64,000 nucleotides of DNA, from NCBI RefSeq assembly GCF_943193215.1, contig NZ_CALPDH010000015.1, forward strand, positions 83,195-147,194, given 5' to 3'. Shown here piece after piece: positions 7,470 through 15,424 of this stretch. The number at the start of each line of letters is the position of its first letter. Position 1 is the stretch's first letter. The notes under the pieces were generated by a model, which worked only from the letters and a program-made list of their open reading frames with translations, ran no database searches and had not been told where the DNA came from. Both the position numbers and the translations under genes were made by a program. The stretch is from Acetatifactor aquisgranensis (GTDB taxonomy: Bacteria; Bacillota; Clostridia; Lachnospirales; Lachnospiraceae).

Positions 7470-9260
7470 TTACAATCCCATTGCCTTTTTCCAGAGATAG
7501 GGAACCAAGGAAACCCAGATACTTTCCCCATCTGTATAGGATGCCTGCTCCAGTTTATAAAATTCGCTGACTTTGATGCATGTATCCAAAGAGTTCAACA
7601 GTCCACACTCAAGAAAATCCCTGGAATGAACCGTATCCAGAACAAATTCCTTCATTTCCCCTTGCAGCCATTCTGTCATGGGAGAATTGAACCCGACTTT
7701 TGGTTTTTTATACATGACTCTTCTGTCCATGAAAGGCGCTGCCATATCTCTGACAATCTTTTTCGTATATCCGCCATTTGTTTTTGACTGCATCGGAACT
7801 GAAAACGCAAAGCAGACAATCCGATAATCCATAAAAGGCATCCTGATTTCAAGGCCATTCCCCATGCTGTACCTGTCGTAGCATCTTAAAAGTGTCGGCA
7901 GAACCTCTCTATGTGTCTGCCTGTACAGCCTCCTGTTGAAGACTCCAATCTTATCTTCATTCCTGTCCTCTGTCATGTCCGCCGCATTTCTCAGGGCTTC
8001 CACCCTCTCCCGCAACTGCTGGAAGGTAACCCTGTGTTCCGCCAATGCCATATTATTAAAGGTCTTCAAAACCTCCCTGCATGCCTCATCATCCTCTCTC
8101 ACTTCCAGCGCGGCGTAAAAAAGATCTGAACCATACCCTCCAAACAATTCATCCGCCCCATGTCCATCTATCGTGACTTTTATCCCCTCCTTTACAATGC
8201 TCCCATATGTCTGCATAAAAGGAATAGGGCTGGTTATATAGGGATCTTCACATATATACATATATCCAAATAAATCTGATGGAGAAATCGCTGCATTGAC
8301 CATCACTTTTTGAATCTCTACTCCAATATGTTCAGCCGCCATTTCTGCGTATCGAGTCTCATCAAGAACTGTATCCGGCATACTTGCCACAAAAGCATGC
8401 TGCCAGTCTTTATTAATATAAGAAGCTTTATTCTGGGAGAGATACCTCATCGCACCGGCTACCGCGCTGGAATCAACCCCCCCACTCAGAGCCGTTCCAA
8501 TTGGCACATCACTTCTCATCCGGATTTTACATGCATCCAGAAAAAAATCTCTAAGTATTCCAACCTGCTCGTCATATTCGTCCGGCACTTCCATAAGATG
8601 CTCTAAAGTATTCCACCATCTTTCTGTATACAGCTGCCCACTTCTGTAACTGCCACAGTGCCCGGCCAGGATTTTTTTGATGTCTCTGATACAGCAGTTT
8701 TCGGTGGCTTCATATGTAAAATAATCCTTTTTTTCGAATATACGATAATTTATCTTCCTCTCATTCATAATCGGGAAGAAAGCCTTCATCTCTGATGCGA
8801 AATAGAAATTGCCGTCCTGTTCGAAATAGTAGAAGGGCTTTACCCCAAACCGATCCCTGCTGAAAAAACATTCCTTTTTCAGATTGTCCCAAATCGCAAC
8901 GCTCCACATTCCGTTGCATTTATATTGGAAGTCCATCCCCCAGGCTATATATGCATATAAGATGACCTCCGTATCGCTGTCTGTTCTGAACCGATAGCCT
9001 TTTGCTTCCAGCTCCCTCCTCAGCTCAAGGAAATTGTAGACCTCACCATTATATACAATCCAATACCTGCCTGTTGAATCGGCCATAGGTTGGTTGGCAG
9101 ATTCTGATATATCCATAATAGACAACCTGGCATGGGCAAGGGTTATCCCTTCCAGTTCTTTCACAACTACAGCATCCGGCCCTCTATGAGATATGCTTTT
9201 GATACATTTCTTTGCATTCTCTTCAGATATTCTGCCGATACAACCAAATATTCCACACAT
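7470..9260 (-). CDS. Asparagine synthase-type glutamine amidotransferase (intact)
   Basis: The ATG at 9260 gives MCGIFGCIGR with cysteine 2 as the glutaminase nucleophile and has GGAG upstream; the longer frame to 9305 would bury this cysteine. The glutaminase domain contains SHRGPDAV and IVYNGEVYNF, and the synthetase domain carries the pyrophosphatase loop ALSGGVDSSAVAG and the later HGADELFGGYG. The protein is 596 residues and has a normal C-terminus after KKPKVGFNSPMTEW, unlike its truncated paralogue at 3347-5065. Such enzymes use glutamine nitrogen to amidate a carboxylate, and in glycan clusters they are thought to amidate uronic acids. A G7 tract in the SGGVDSS codons (C7 at 8477-8483 on the plus strand) is in frame here. 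Confidence 0.88.
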   Translation of the reverse strand: MCGIFGCIGRISEENAKKCIKSISHRGPDAVVVKELEGITLAHARLSIMDISESANQPMADSTGRYWIVYNGEVYNFLELRRELEAKGYRFRTDSDTEVILYAYIAWGMDFQYKCNGMWSVAIWDNLKKECFFSRDRFGVKPFYYFEQDGNFYFASEMKAFFPIMNERKINYRIFEKKDYFTYEATENCCIRDIKKILAGHCGSYRSGQLYTERWWNTLEHLMEVPDEYDEQVGILRDFFLDACKIRMRSDVPIGTALSGGVDSSAVAGAMRYLSQNKASYINKDWQHAFVASMPDTVLDETRYAEMAAEHIGVEIQKVMVNAAISPSDLFGYMYICEDPYITSPIPFMQTYGSIVKEGIKVTIDGHGADELFGGYGSDLFYAALEVREDDEACREVLKTFNNMALAEHRVTFQQLRERVEALRNAADMTEDRNEDKIGVFNRRLYRQTHREVLPTLLRCYDRYSMGNGLEIRMPFMDYRIVCFAFSVPMQSKTNGGYTKKIVRDMAAPFMDRRVMYKKPKVGFNSPMTEWLQGEMKEFVLDTVHSRDFLECGLLNSLDTCIKVSEFYKLEQASYTDGESIWVSLVPYLWKKAMGL

Positions 9261-9339
9261 TTTCTCTCTTCTCCAATTCCTTACCCTCAAGCCATACAGT
9301 TTCATTGAAGTGCAGCATAAATCAATCTGTTGCTCAATA

Positions 9340-10236
9340 TCAAGGCTTCATTATTATCCATGCCTTATCATATAAATAGAAAGGAATAGACTCATCACCA
9401 TACCATTTCCCTGGTGCAACTACAATCTTATTTTTGTTTTTGCTCAGTCTCTGTGCCCACCAGGAAAATGTACTATTCGAGATAACAAAATGCTTGCACA
9501 AACTCATTTTAACCAGGCATTTACTTGCTGCTTTTTCATTCTCATAGACAACCGGATATGCAAATTGAAACTCCTTCTTAATAGTCTCTATATCATCCGA
9601 AAAAATATGGAAAACAGGATTTTTTACTATACTGGCAATATACTCTATAGCACTATAGTAATATTCTTTTGTGCATACTTCATAATCATCATTATTCACA
9701 TAATCACCTAATCTAATATGTACACAAATATGTTCCCCATATATAATATCTTTCTCCCACAGCTTCATATCAACACTCACATTCTTCAGTTTTACCTGAA
9801 TATTCTGTCTAAATCGTGGATGTTGAAAATATCCATACAAAAAAATATCTTTCCTTTTTATAAGATTTAGCGGAAGCCGTGTATCCCCTATCACCGTTCC
9901 ACCACAAATATAAATTCCCTGTTTAGCTAATATAGACTTATAAAAATTATTCAGATTCCTATTGTCATCTCCGCTACTTGGTGTAATTCTTTGTCTGTAA
10001 GCATCTATCTTTTTTTTGGCGATCCTATACTTCATTTTCTGTTTGTCTTTTTCTGATGCGATTCTAATACCGGAAAACCTGAATTTATTGAGCTCATATC
10101 TTCTATCCCCAAATCCCTTATAAAAGTCAGTATCAATGATAATATCATCATTCTCTCGTAATTTTGATAATGTCCTCGCCGCAGCATACTGAAAGAGCTG
10201 ATTTCCCAAACCACCCTCCAAAAATAAGACTATCAT
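9340..10236 (-). CDS. GT11 alpha-1,2-fucosyltransferase-like glycosyltransferase
   Basis: A 298-residue protein, the normal size for bacterial GT11. It starts with the family signature GGLGNQLFQYAAA, has VHIRLGDYVNND (the HxRxGD donor-binding motif) near residue 175, and ends with SNSTFSWWAQRL, the conserved C-terminal motif. GT11 enzymes transfer fucose, or a related deoxy or galacto sugar, to a beta-linked acceptor in the alpha-1,2 configuration. Base composition is more AT-rich than in the flanking genes, which hints at separate acquisition. Its start overlaps the end of the frameshifted FkbM gene by four bases (ATGA-type coupling), so they were probably co-translated. Confidence 0.88.
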   Translation of the reverse strand: MIVLFLEGGLGNQLFQYAAARTLSKLRENDDIIIDTDFYKGFGDRRYELNKFRFSGIRIASEKDKQKMKYRIAKKKIDAYRQRITPSSGDDNRNLNNFYKSILAKQGIYICGGTVIGDTRLPLNLIKRKDIFLYGYFQHPRFRQNIQVKLKNVSVDMKLWEKDIIYGEHICVHIRLGDYVNNDDYEVCTKEYYYSAIEYIASIVKNPVFHIFSDDIETIKKEFQFAYPVVYENEKAASKCLVKMSLCKHFVISNSTFSWWAQRLSKNKNKIVVAPGKWYGDESIPFYLYDKAWIIMKP

Positions 10237-11032
10237 CTTCCATTCTTCTTTCTATCTTGAGCCTGCTCAGGATTTTTATGTGCAAAAAAGTAATTGGTAT
10301 TACAAAAACACTCCAACCGTTCTGTGTAATTCGTTATTTCCCAAAGACCATCCTTTAAAATCCGATAGGCAGAATAATCTTCATGCAGCAAGTTCCAAAA
10401 GTCTCTAAAATATGTTCGTGAGTCGATATTGCAGCCGCCGAATTCAATCTGGATTGCCCCTATGCAGCCCTTTCCAAGGAGCTTCTGCCCCCCCGCAAAG
10501 CGTTCCATTCATTTCCTTCAATATCCAGCTTCAGGAAATCTATCTTCTCTATATGGTTCTTTTCGCAATAACCATCCAATGTCTCAATCTGCACCTTTTC
10601 GCTTTTTGAAAAATCTATCTTGAAATAATCCAATTGTCTTTTATATAGACTTGCCAGACCTGACGTCTCCATGTCATAGTATAGAACACCTTCCCCCCTT
10701 TCATCGCTTATGCCAAAATTGTTCAGGACAACATTGCCATTATCGCGCATATTGTCAGCCAATATGGAAAACGTCGCTCCTGCAGGCTCGAAGCAGTGAA
10801 TCCTGGCATCCGGGAAGTAGCTGCCCAGCATCCTCGTATATTCTCCTGTGTTTGCCCCTACATCAAATATTGTTTCTACATTTCCCCTTTTGTCCAAAAA
10901 AGCGCATACGTTTTCTTCTCCACTGGAATGGATATTTCCCCCAAGCCCAATGTTCATTCCCAGCAATGCCGTTTTATACAATTCATACCACAGCCCATAG
11001 GTCTCCTTTTTTCCGTAAAATCTGTCATCCAT
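10233..11032 (-). pseudogene. FkbM-family methyltransferase split by a frameshift in a G7 tract
   Basis: Two overlapping frames together make one FkbM methyltransferase. The first starts at the ATG at 11032, with AGGAGG seven bases upstream, and carries TIFDVGANTGEYTRML and FLKLDIEGNEWNALRGG. It then leaves frame at a G7 tract (C7 at 10488-10494 on the plus strand) and stops at 10460. The other frame, ending at 10233, continues directly with QKLLGKGCIGAIQIEFGG and runs to the normal C-terminus. One extra G joins the two parts as ...NALRGGQKLLG.... The break is either a real slip in a mononucleotide tract, which might be reversible, or a homopolymer undercall. The role would be O-methylation of a glycan residue. 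Confidence 0.8.
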
Positions 11033-11082
11033 ACCGCCCCTCCTATTTTTTCCAAATTCTACGGCCAATCAGCCTGGCAACT

Positions 11083-12078
11083 CTATTCCGCAGTTTTCAC
11101 AAATTCGAACAGCCCACAGCTATCTTCTTGTATATCCTGATAATCCTGTCCTCCGATTGGCTTTGCCGCCACTCCTTCCGGTTCCACGATTGCAATATCC
11201 CGCAATGCCATCCCTTCAAATAGCGACAGCACTGTCTGGACAGAAAATATCCTGTGGGCATTGAACAGCAGCCTGTCTGCTGGCCCTATGGGGACTCCGA
11301 TATACAGATGCCCCCCTTTCCTCAAGACCCGCTGCATACTTTCCGCCGCTTTCCGATATGCATCCGGATCGATCTTGTCCCCATATCTGCCGAGGCCGAA
11401 ATGCTCCATGGCATGAAGACACGACAGGCTTTCGATGGAGCCGTCTTCCATTCCGCTCAATATCGTGGCGTCGCCTTGCACGAAATGCAGACCCGGTATC
11501 TCATAGGGCAAGGGACGGATATCTATGTAATATACCTCACGGAACGTAAGCAAATGCGCTATGAAGCCATCCAGTCTTGAGCCGATGTCATAATGGCGTT
11601 CCGGGGCATTGCGGAATATCTTATTGCCCCCCCAAATATCCTGTGCAAAATAATGATGGCACGGAGTCCCTGCCTCCTTGTGCTTTTCATCCGCAATCAG
11701 GCATAAGGAGTCCTCCGCTATCACGAACCTGCTGTCTGTGGCAGCCAATCGGTACAGCTCCATGTCCCGGATCACCTCTTTGAAATCCGCACTGACGATG
11801 TCCTTTTCCAGGTAATCCAGATAGATGATACGGTCTTCCGGGAAACCTGCCTTCACCAGCTGCACTTTTATGGCATCCTGATATTTTCTGCTGCATACCA
11901 ATATTTTCTCGAAATCCAGATTGCATATTGCATCCGCCGGAACATAGCATCCTTTCCAGAATTCTTCTTTGGGAACTACAAAACTATCCGTGCACGCAAT
12001 GACATCAAATGCTTGCAAAATAGACCGCTTATTGCATTCAAAATCCTGCCCCAAACCAAACACGATAATCTTTTCCAT
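11083..12078 (-). CDS. Rossmann module fused to a DUF268-type methyltransferase-like domain
   Basis: About 331 residues. The N-terminus, KIIVFGLGQDFECNK, is another copy of the Rossmann module found in three other proteins of this cluster. After about residue 130 comes a DUF268-type domain with the typical WGGNKIFRNAPERHYDIGS signature, followed by VYYIDIRPLPYEIPGL, a LHAMEHFGLGRYGD segment and RKGGHLYIGVPIG, together resembling a class I SAM-methyltransferase fold. I prefer the ATG at 12078 (GAGG eight bases upstream) to the GTG just before it. A G7 tract within the WGGN codons (11627-11633) is in frame. The substrate is unknown, but methylation of a cluster glycan fits the context. Confidence 0.75.
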   Translation of the reverse strand: MEKIIVFGLGQDFECNKRSILQAFDVIACTDSFVVPKEEFWKGCYVPADAICNLDFEKILVCSRKYQDAIKVQLVKAGFPEDRIIYLDYLEKDIVSADFKEVIRDMELYRLAATDSRFVIAEDSLCLIADEKHKEAGTPCHHYFAQDIWGGNKIFRNAPERHYDIGSRLDGFIAHLLTFREVYYIDIRPLPYEIPGLHFVQGDATILSGMEDGSIESLSCLHAMEHFGLGRYGDKIDPDAYRKAAESMQRVLRKGGHLYIGVPIGPADRLLFNAHRIFSVQTVLSLFEGMALRDIAIVEPEGVAAKPIGGQDYQDIQEDSCGLFEFVKTAE

Positions 12079-12087
12079 CACAGTACC

Positions 12088-14598
12088 TCATGTATCCATT
12101 ATCCTTGCAAAAATAGCCTGCCCGACAGCTTTTTCCCCAACATCCTTTCTGTTGTATTGCAGCCTGCTGTTTACATAATTTGCAATGTTGTCTAATCTGT
12201 TCTGCCTTTCATACACGCTCCCTTGCCATGACACACTCTCTCCGCAGTCCTGGCAGATGCTTATCTTCCCTCCGTAACTATCCTTTTCTCCAAAGCAAAA
12301 TACTTCCCCTTTTGAAGAAGAGACCAGCAATACCTCCTGTCCTCTTTTCCAGATATGGGCAAAATACATGTATCTGTCAAAAAAGTTTCCATTGTCCCTA
12401 TCCACGTTCCCTGTTGCCAGCTTTCGCATAGTACCATTTTCTTTACTGACCGCTATGCACATGTTCGCATCCCTTGGCAACAGGTACAGTTCATCGCCCA
12501 ACTGCACCTTATAGAAGCTCCACTCCCCTGCTTCATATCCGTCTGGGAATTCGTCATATATTTCCAGCCGCTTTTCGCGTCTGTCCCAACAAAGTATTTT
12601 GTCTGCCCTCTTCGGAACAATCCATATGCAGTCCTCATCACCGCATATCCCAGAGCCTCCTCCGTCCAGCAGCCCACATTCATAAACCGTCTTTGCCTCT
12701 GACTCGAAATCCATGCAAATCAGCTTATTGTCCGTTATCTTCGTAAATATGGCCTTTTTCCCATCCCAAAAGACGCTCCCCCATGCATATGCGTCCACCG
12801 TTTTGTGCACAGATGTCCCTTTTTCATCACCCACCACAATATTCCTGAACTGTTCTGTTTCCAAATCAATGCACACAATATAATCATACCCGCACGGAAT
12901 CAGGTACAGCTTGCCCCCATATTCTATCTTTTCTGCAAATACAGTCCCCCTGCATGGGTCACTTTTGCCATACCTTATATAACGAACTGCATCCTTTTCC
13001 ATATCATATACGGCAATTTCATCTCCAATCATCGGTATTACGAATATTTTGTTTTGATACAAATGAATCTTTCCGTATTGTGGATGGTCTCCCAGGAAAT
13101 CCGCCCCATAGGGAATCCGTTTCACAAGGGTAGCCTTCAAGGTCGTCCTTTCCATCTTATAGATGCTATTGTCTTTTAAGGCAAGGAACCACCATTCGCC
13201 CTTATATTCCACAATATTGTCCATGGCAAGGGAATGGTTGTCCTCCATTACCGAATATGCGTTCTGAATCATAACAGGTTTTCCAGTCCTTTTGTACAGC
13301 CATACTACGCTGCTCCCGTCCCCATAATACCCATCGCTTAAACAGACCGCCCGATCCATATCGCTGGTGTCGTCATAAATTCCCCAGCGTCCCTCCCTGT
13401 ACGTCTTTACGATTTCTCCATACTCCTCTCGCAACTCCTGGCGCATGGATTCTATGGTAGCTCCCATCAGCGGATGCGGCCTCCACAACAGCGCCACCTC
13501 ACCCCGGTTCTCATAAAAAATGCGGAACACATCCCGCATCTTCACCAAATACTGCTCATTATACTGCAACAGCGCCGTCACCGTAGTATTATAAAAAATA
13601 ACCTTCTTCCAACTCCCATCCGCCTTCCGGATGACCCGCATCCACTCCTCCGGAATCTCCAGATCCTCCTTCCGGGTACTCAGCACCTTATCCACCTTCG
13701 GCGACCCCAGCCCCAGTATCTTCTTCTCCCAATAAGCCCTGCTCCGCCCCTGCCCCGACATGAATTCCGTCAGCACATTGACATAAGCCTGCCGCATGTC
13801 CTCAGACTGCACAATCACCTGATCCGCATACGCCACCCCCGGCACCAGGCAGAACTTCTCGATATCCTTCAGCGCCTGACTGTCCTCCGGATCAATCTCC
13901 CCCAATATAAAATAAGGCACATATACTAACTTATCCGTAAACTTCTTCAAATTCTTCGAATAAAAAAACGGATGCACGCTGGTCACAATATTGCAGTCAT
14001 CATAAGGATTATGTATGAATACCATATCCGGCCTGCGCGTCTCGAAATCGTAATCCTCATACCAAACCACCGGCACGTCCTTGGGATACTCCCCGCCCTC
14101 ATAATGCAGCTCCCGGAAGCTCCCGTCCGGATTCTTGTCATAATAGGGAATGGGAATCACATAGGCATCACAGTCCGGATCCTCATCCGCAGCCTTCCAG
14201 ATGCTCTCCAGGCTGTCCCACATGGAAGCCTTGTAAGGCAGGAACACCACCTCTGTCCGAATCCTGATATCGTTCTTCACGCTGCTCTCAATCTTGAACA
14301 ACATCTGCCGCAGGCTCTTATATGCTTTGCCGACAGCAATCGGCTGCCCTTTCTCCAGTTCCCCGTAAATCCGGTAGACCTGCTCACAGTAGGATTCCAA
14401 CAGGGCAATCGTGCCGAAGCCCTTCCCTTCCGCTGCTTCAATCAGGTTTCCCAGCGCAATGGCTCCGTCCTGGCAGTCCGCCAGTAGGCTCAGGGCAGCG
14501 GAAATATTCTTTTTTTCAATGGCTTTGCGGATTTCATCATGGGCTTCTCCCAATATTTTTATGAAATCCTCAGCCTGCTGCTTCTGCGCTTTCCGCAT
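12088..14598 (-). CDS. CDP-glycerol glycerophosphotransferase-like protein with a C-terminal propeller-like half
   Basis: About 836 residues from the ATG at 14598, which has GGGAGAGG upstream; the frame extends to 14670 without a better start. The N-terminal part is helical (about 1-110). Residues from about 120 to 470 resemble CDP-glycerol:polyglycerophosphate transferases, with the KVIFYNTTV and LLWRPHPLMG segments and the YYGDGSSVVWLY motif. The second half consists of repeated strands of about 45-50 residues with W, Y and D positions, such as KIHLYQNKIFVIPM, GKLYLIPCGYDYIVCID and DELYLLPRDANMCIAV, which suggests a beta-propeller. The likely role is attachment of a polyol-phosphate or related group to a surface glycan, with the propeller binding polymer or partner. 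It is the first gene of the cluster on the minus strand. Confidence 0.75.
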   Translation of the reverse strand: MRKAQKQQAEDFIKILGEAHDEIRKAIEKKNISAALSLLADCQDGAIALGNLIEAAEGKGFGTIALLESYCEQVYRIYGELEKGQPIAVGKAYKSLRQMLFKIESSVKNDIRIRTEVVFLPYKASMWDSLESIWKAADEDPDCDAYVIPIPYYDKNPDGSFRELHYEGGEYPKDVPVVWYEDYDFETRRPDMVFIHNPYDDCNIVTSVHPFFYSKNLKKFTDKLVYVPYFILGEIDPEDSQALKDIEKFCLVPGVAYADQVIVQSEDMRQAYVNVLTEFMSGQGRSRAYWEKKILGLGSPKVDKVLSTRKEDLEIPEEWMRVIRKADGSWKKVIFYNTTVTALLQYNEQYLVKMRDVFRIFYENRGEVALLWRPHPLMGATIESMRQELREEYGEIVKTYREGRWGIYDDTSDMDRAVCLSDGYYGDGSSVVWLYKRTGKPVMIQNAYSVMEDNHSLAMDNIVEYKGEWWFLALKDNSIYKMERTTLKATLVKRIPYGADFLGDHPQYGKIHLYQNKIFVIPMIGDEIAVYDMEKDAVRYIRYGKSDPCRGTVFAEKIEYGGKLYLIPCGYDYIVCIDLETEQFRNIVVGDEKGTSVHKTVDAYAWGSVFWDGKKAIFTKITDNKLICMDFESEAKTVYECGLLDGGGSGICGDEDCIWIVPKRADKILCWDRREKRLEIYDEFPDGYEAGEWSFYKVQLGDELYLLPRDANMCIAVSKENGTMRKLATGNVDRDNGNFFDRYMYFAHIWKRGQEVLLVSSSKGEVFCFGEKDSYGGKISICQDCGESVSWQGSVYERQNRLDNIANYVNSRLQYNRKDVGEKAVGQAIFARIMDT

Positions 14599-15231
14599 GT
14601 CCGCCTCTCCCTGTGCCGGATTTCCTGACAGGATTCCGCCTGTCCTTATTCGGAAAATCCACAGCACCACTTACAATGTATACTGCACGTCAATGAAAAT
14701 GGCAGCAAACCACACCGAAAGACCCCAGGCCACATATGCTCACTATGGACAGATTTGCAAATCCTGGCGGTCTTAAGGAATTGTCTGCAACTAACTGCTG
14801 CGGGTTGAAAGCCGTTTTCCTTGTGTTTCAAGGCTTTTTCCGACAGAAATTGCAGCAGTTATTTTCCGACAGTTCCTAAATATAAATAAGGTATATTGGT
14901 CATCCATAGCGTCTCGCCGGATGATGCGGCGTCAAGCCGCTTCGCTCCCTGGTACGTCACATCCCGGACTTTCTGTCCGGTTGCCCGAAGCCGCGCTCCA
15001 GGCCTGCGGTATGTACCGCGCTGTGTTCCCAGGATCCTGGCATACCCAATCCGCAGCCGCCCAAAGGGTTCCTGCCTTCTAATGCCGTCCATCGCGCCCG
15101 CAGGCACGACTTTTTATATCATGGACAGACTCTCCAGTCCTCCCGGAGCATGGCTCCAAGTCGGTAAAACCCCGGCTCCCCGCCGGAATTCATCTGAATC
15201 GTCATCCCTATGATCCCATTCACGTTTCATG
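14599..15231. other. Intergenic stretch without a recognisable gene
   Basis: This 630-base stretch upstream of the glycan cluster holds no frame that I can support. It should contain the cluster's promoter, but I see no clear -35/-10 pair. A small hairpin (CCGGACTTTCTGTCCGG) occurs in the GC-rich second half. The reading frames present are short and lack ribosome binding sites. Confidence 0.5.
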
Positions 15232-15336
15232 CGCACAAGCTTCTGCCCAACTCCTCCCTGGTGGAGACGATGTTCCAGACCGGCATGTGTTTCCGAGTGG
15301 TGAAGAGCAAAATCTTCGGGCTGCTGCAGCTCGAGA
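15232..15336 (+). pseudogene. DUF2974 gene fragment
   Basis: On the plus strand, about 33 codons encode KLLPNSSLVETMFQTGMCF followed by a VVKSKIFGLLQ segment. This matches the DUF2974 protein at 24514-25971 (ILPNSSLVGMIFESGMYF, then VVKSKTFGLLQ). Homology ends abruptly near 15336, which marks the boundary of the TnpB-bearing insertion. No start or remaining domain is visible upstream, so this is a scrap of a second DUF2974 gene. Confidence 0.75.
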
Positions 15337-15424
15337 TGAATTTTACTCCATCATTCCCGGAACCTTTTGCTCATGCGCCAGTTTGCCTGGCAAGTTTTCA
15401 GAATCGTCAATATCTATCCAAAAA

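Noticed and set aside
14859..15107. Minus-strand frame of 82 codons in the gap before the TnpB element
   Set aside because: No ribosome binding site and no motif. Arginine- and glycine-rich composition fits chance in GC-rich DNA.
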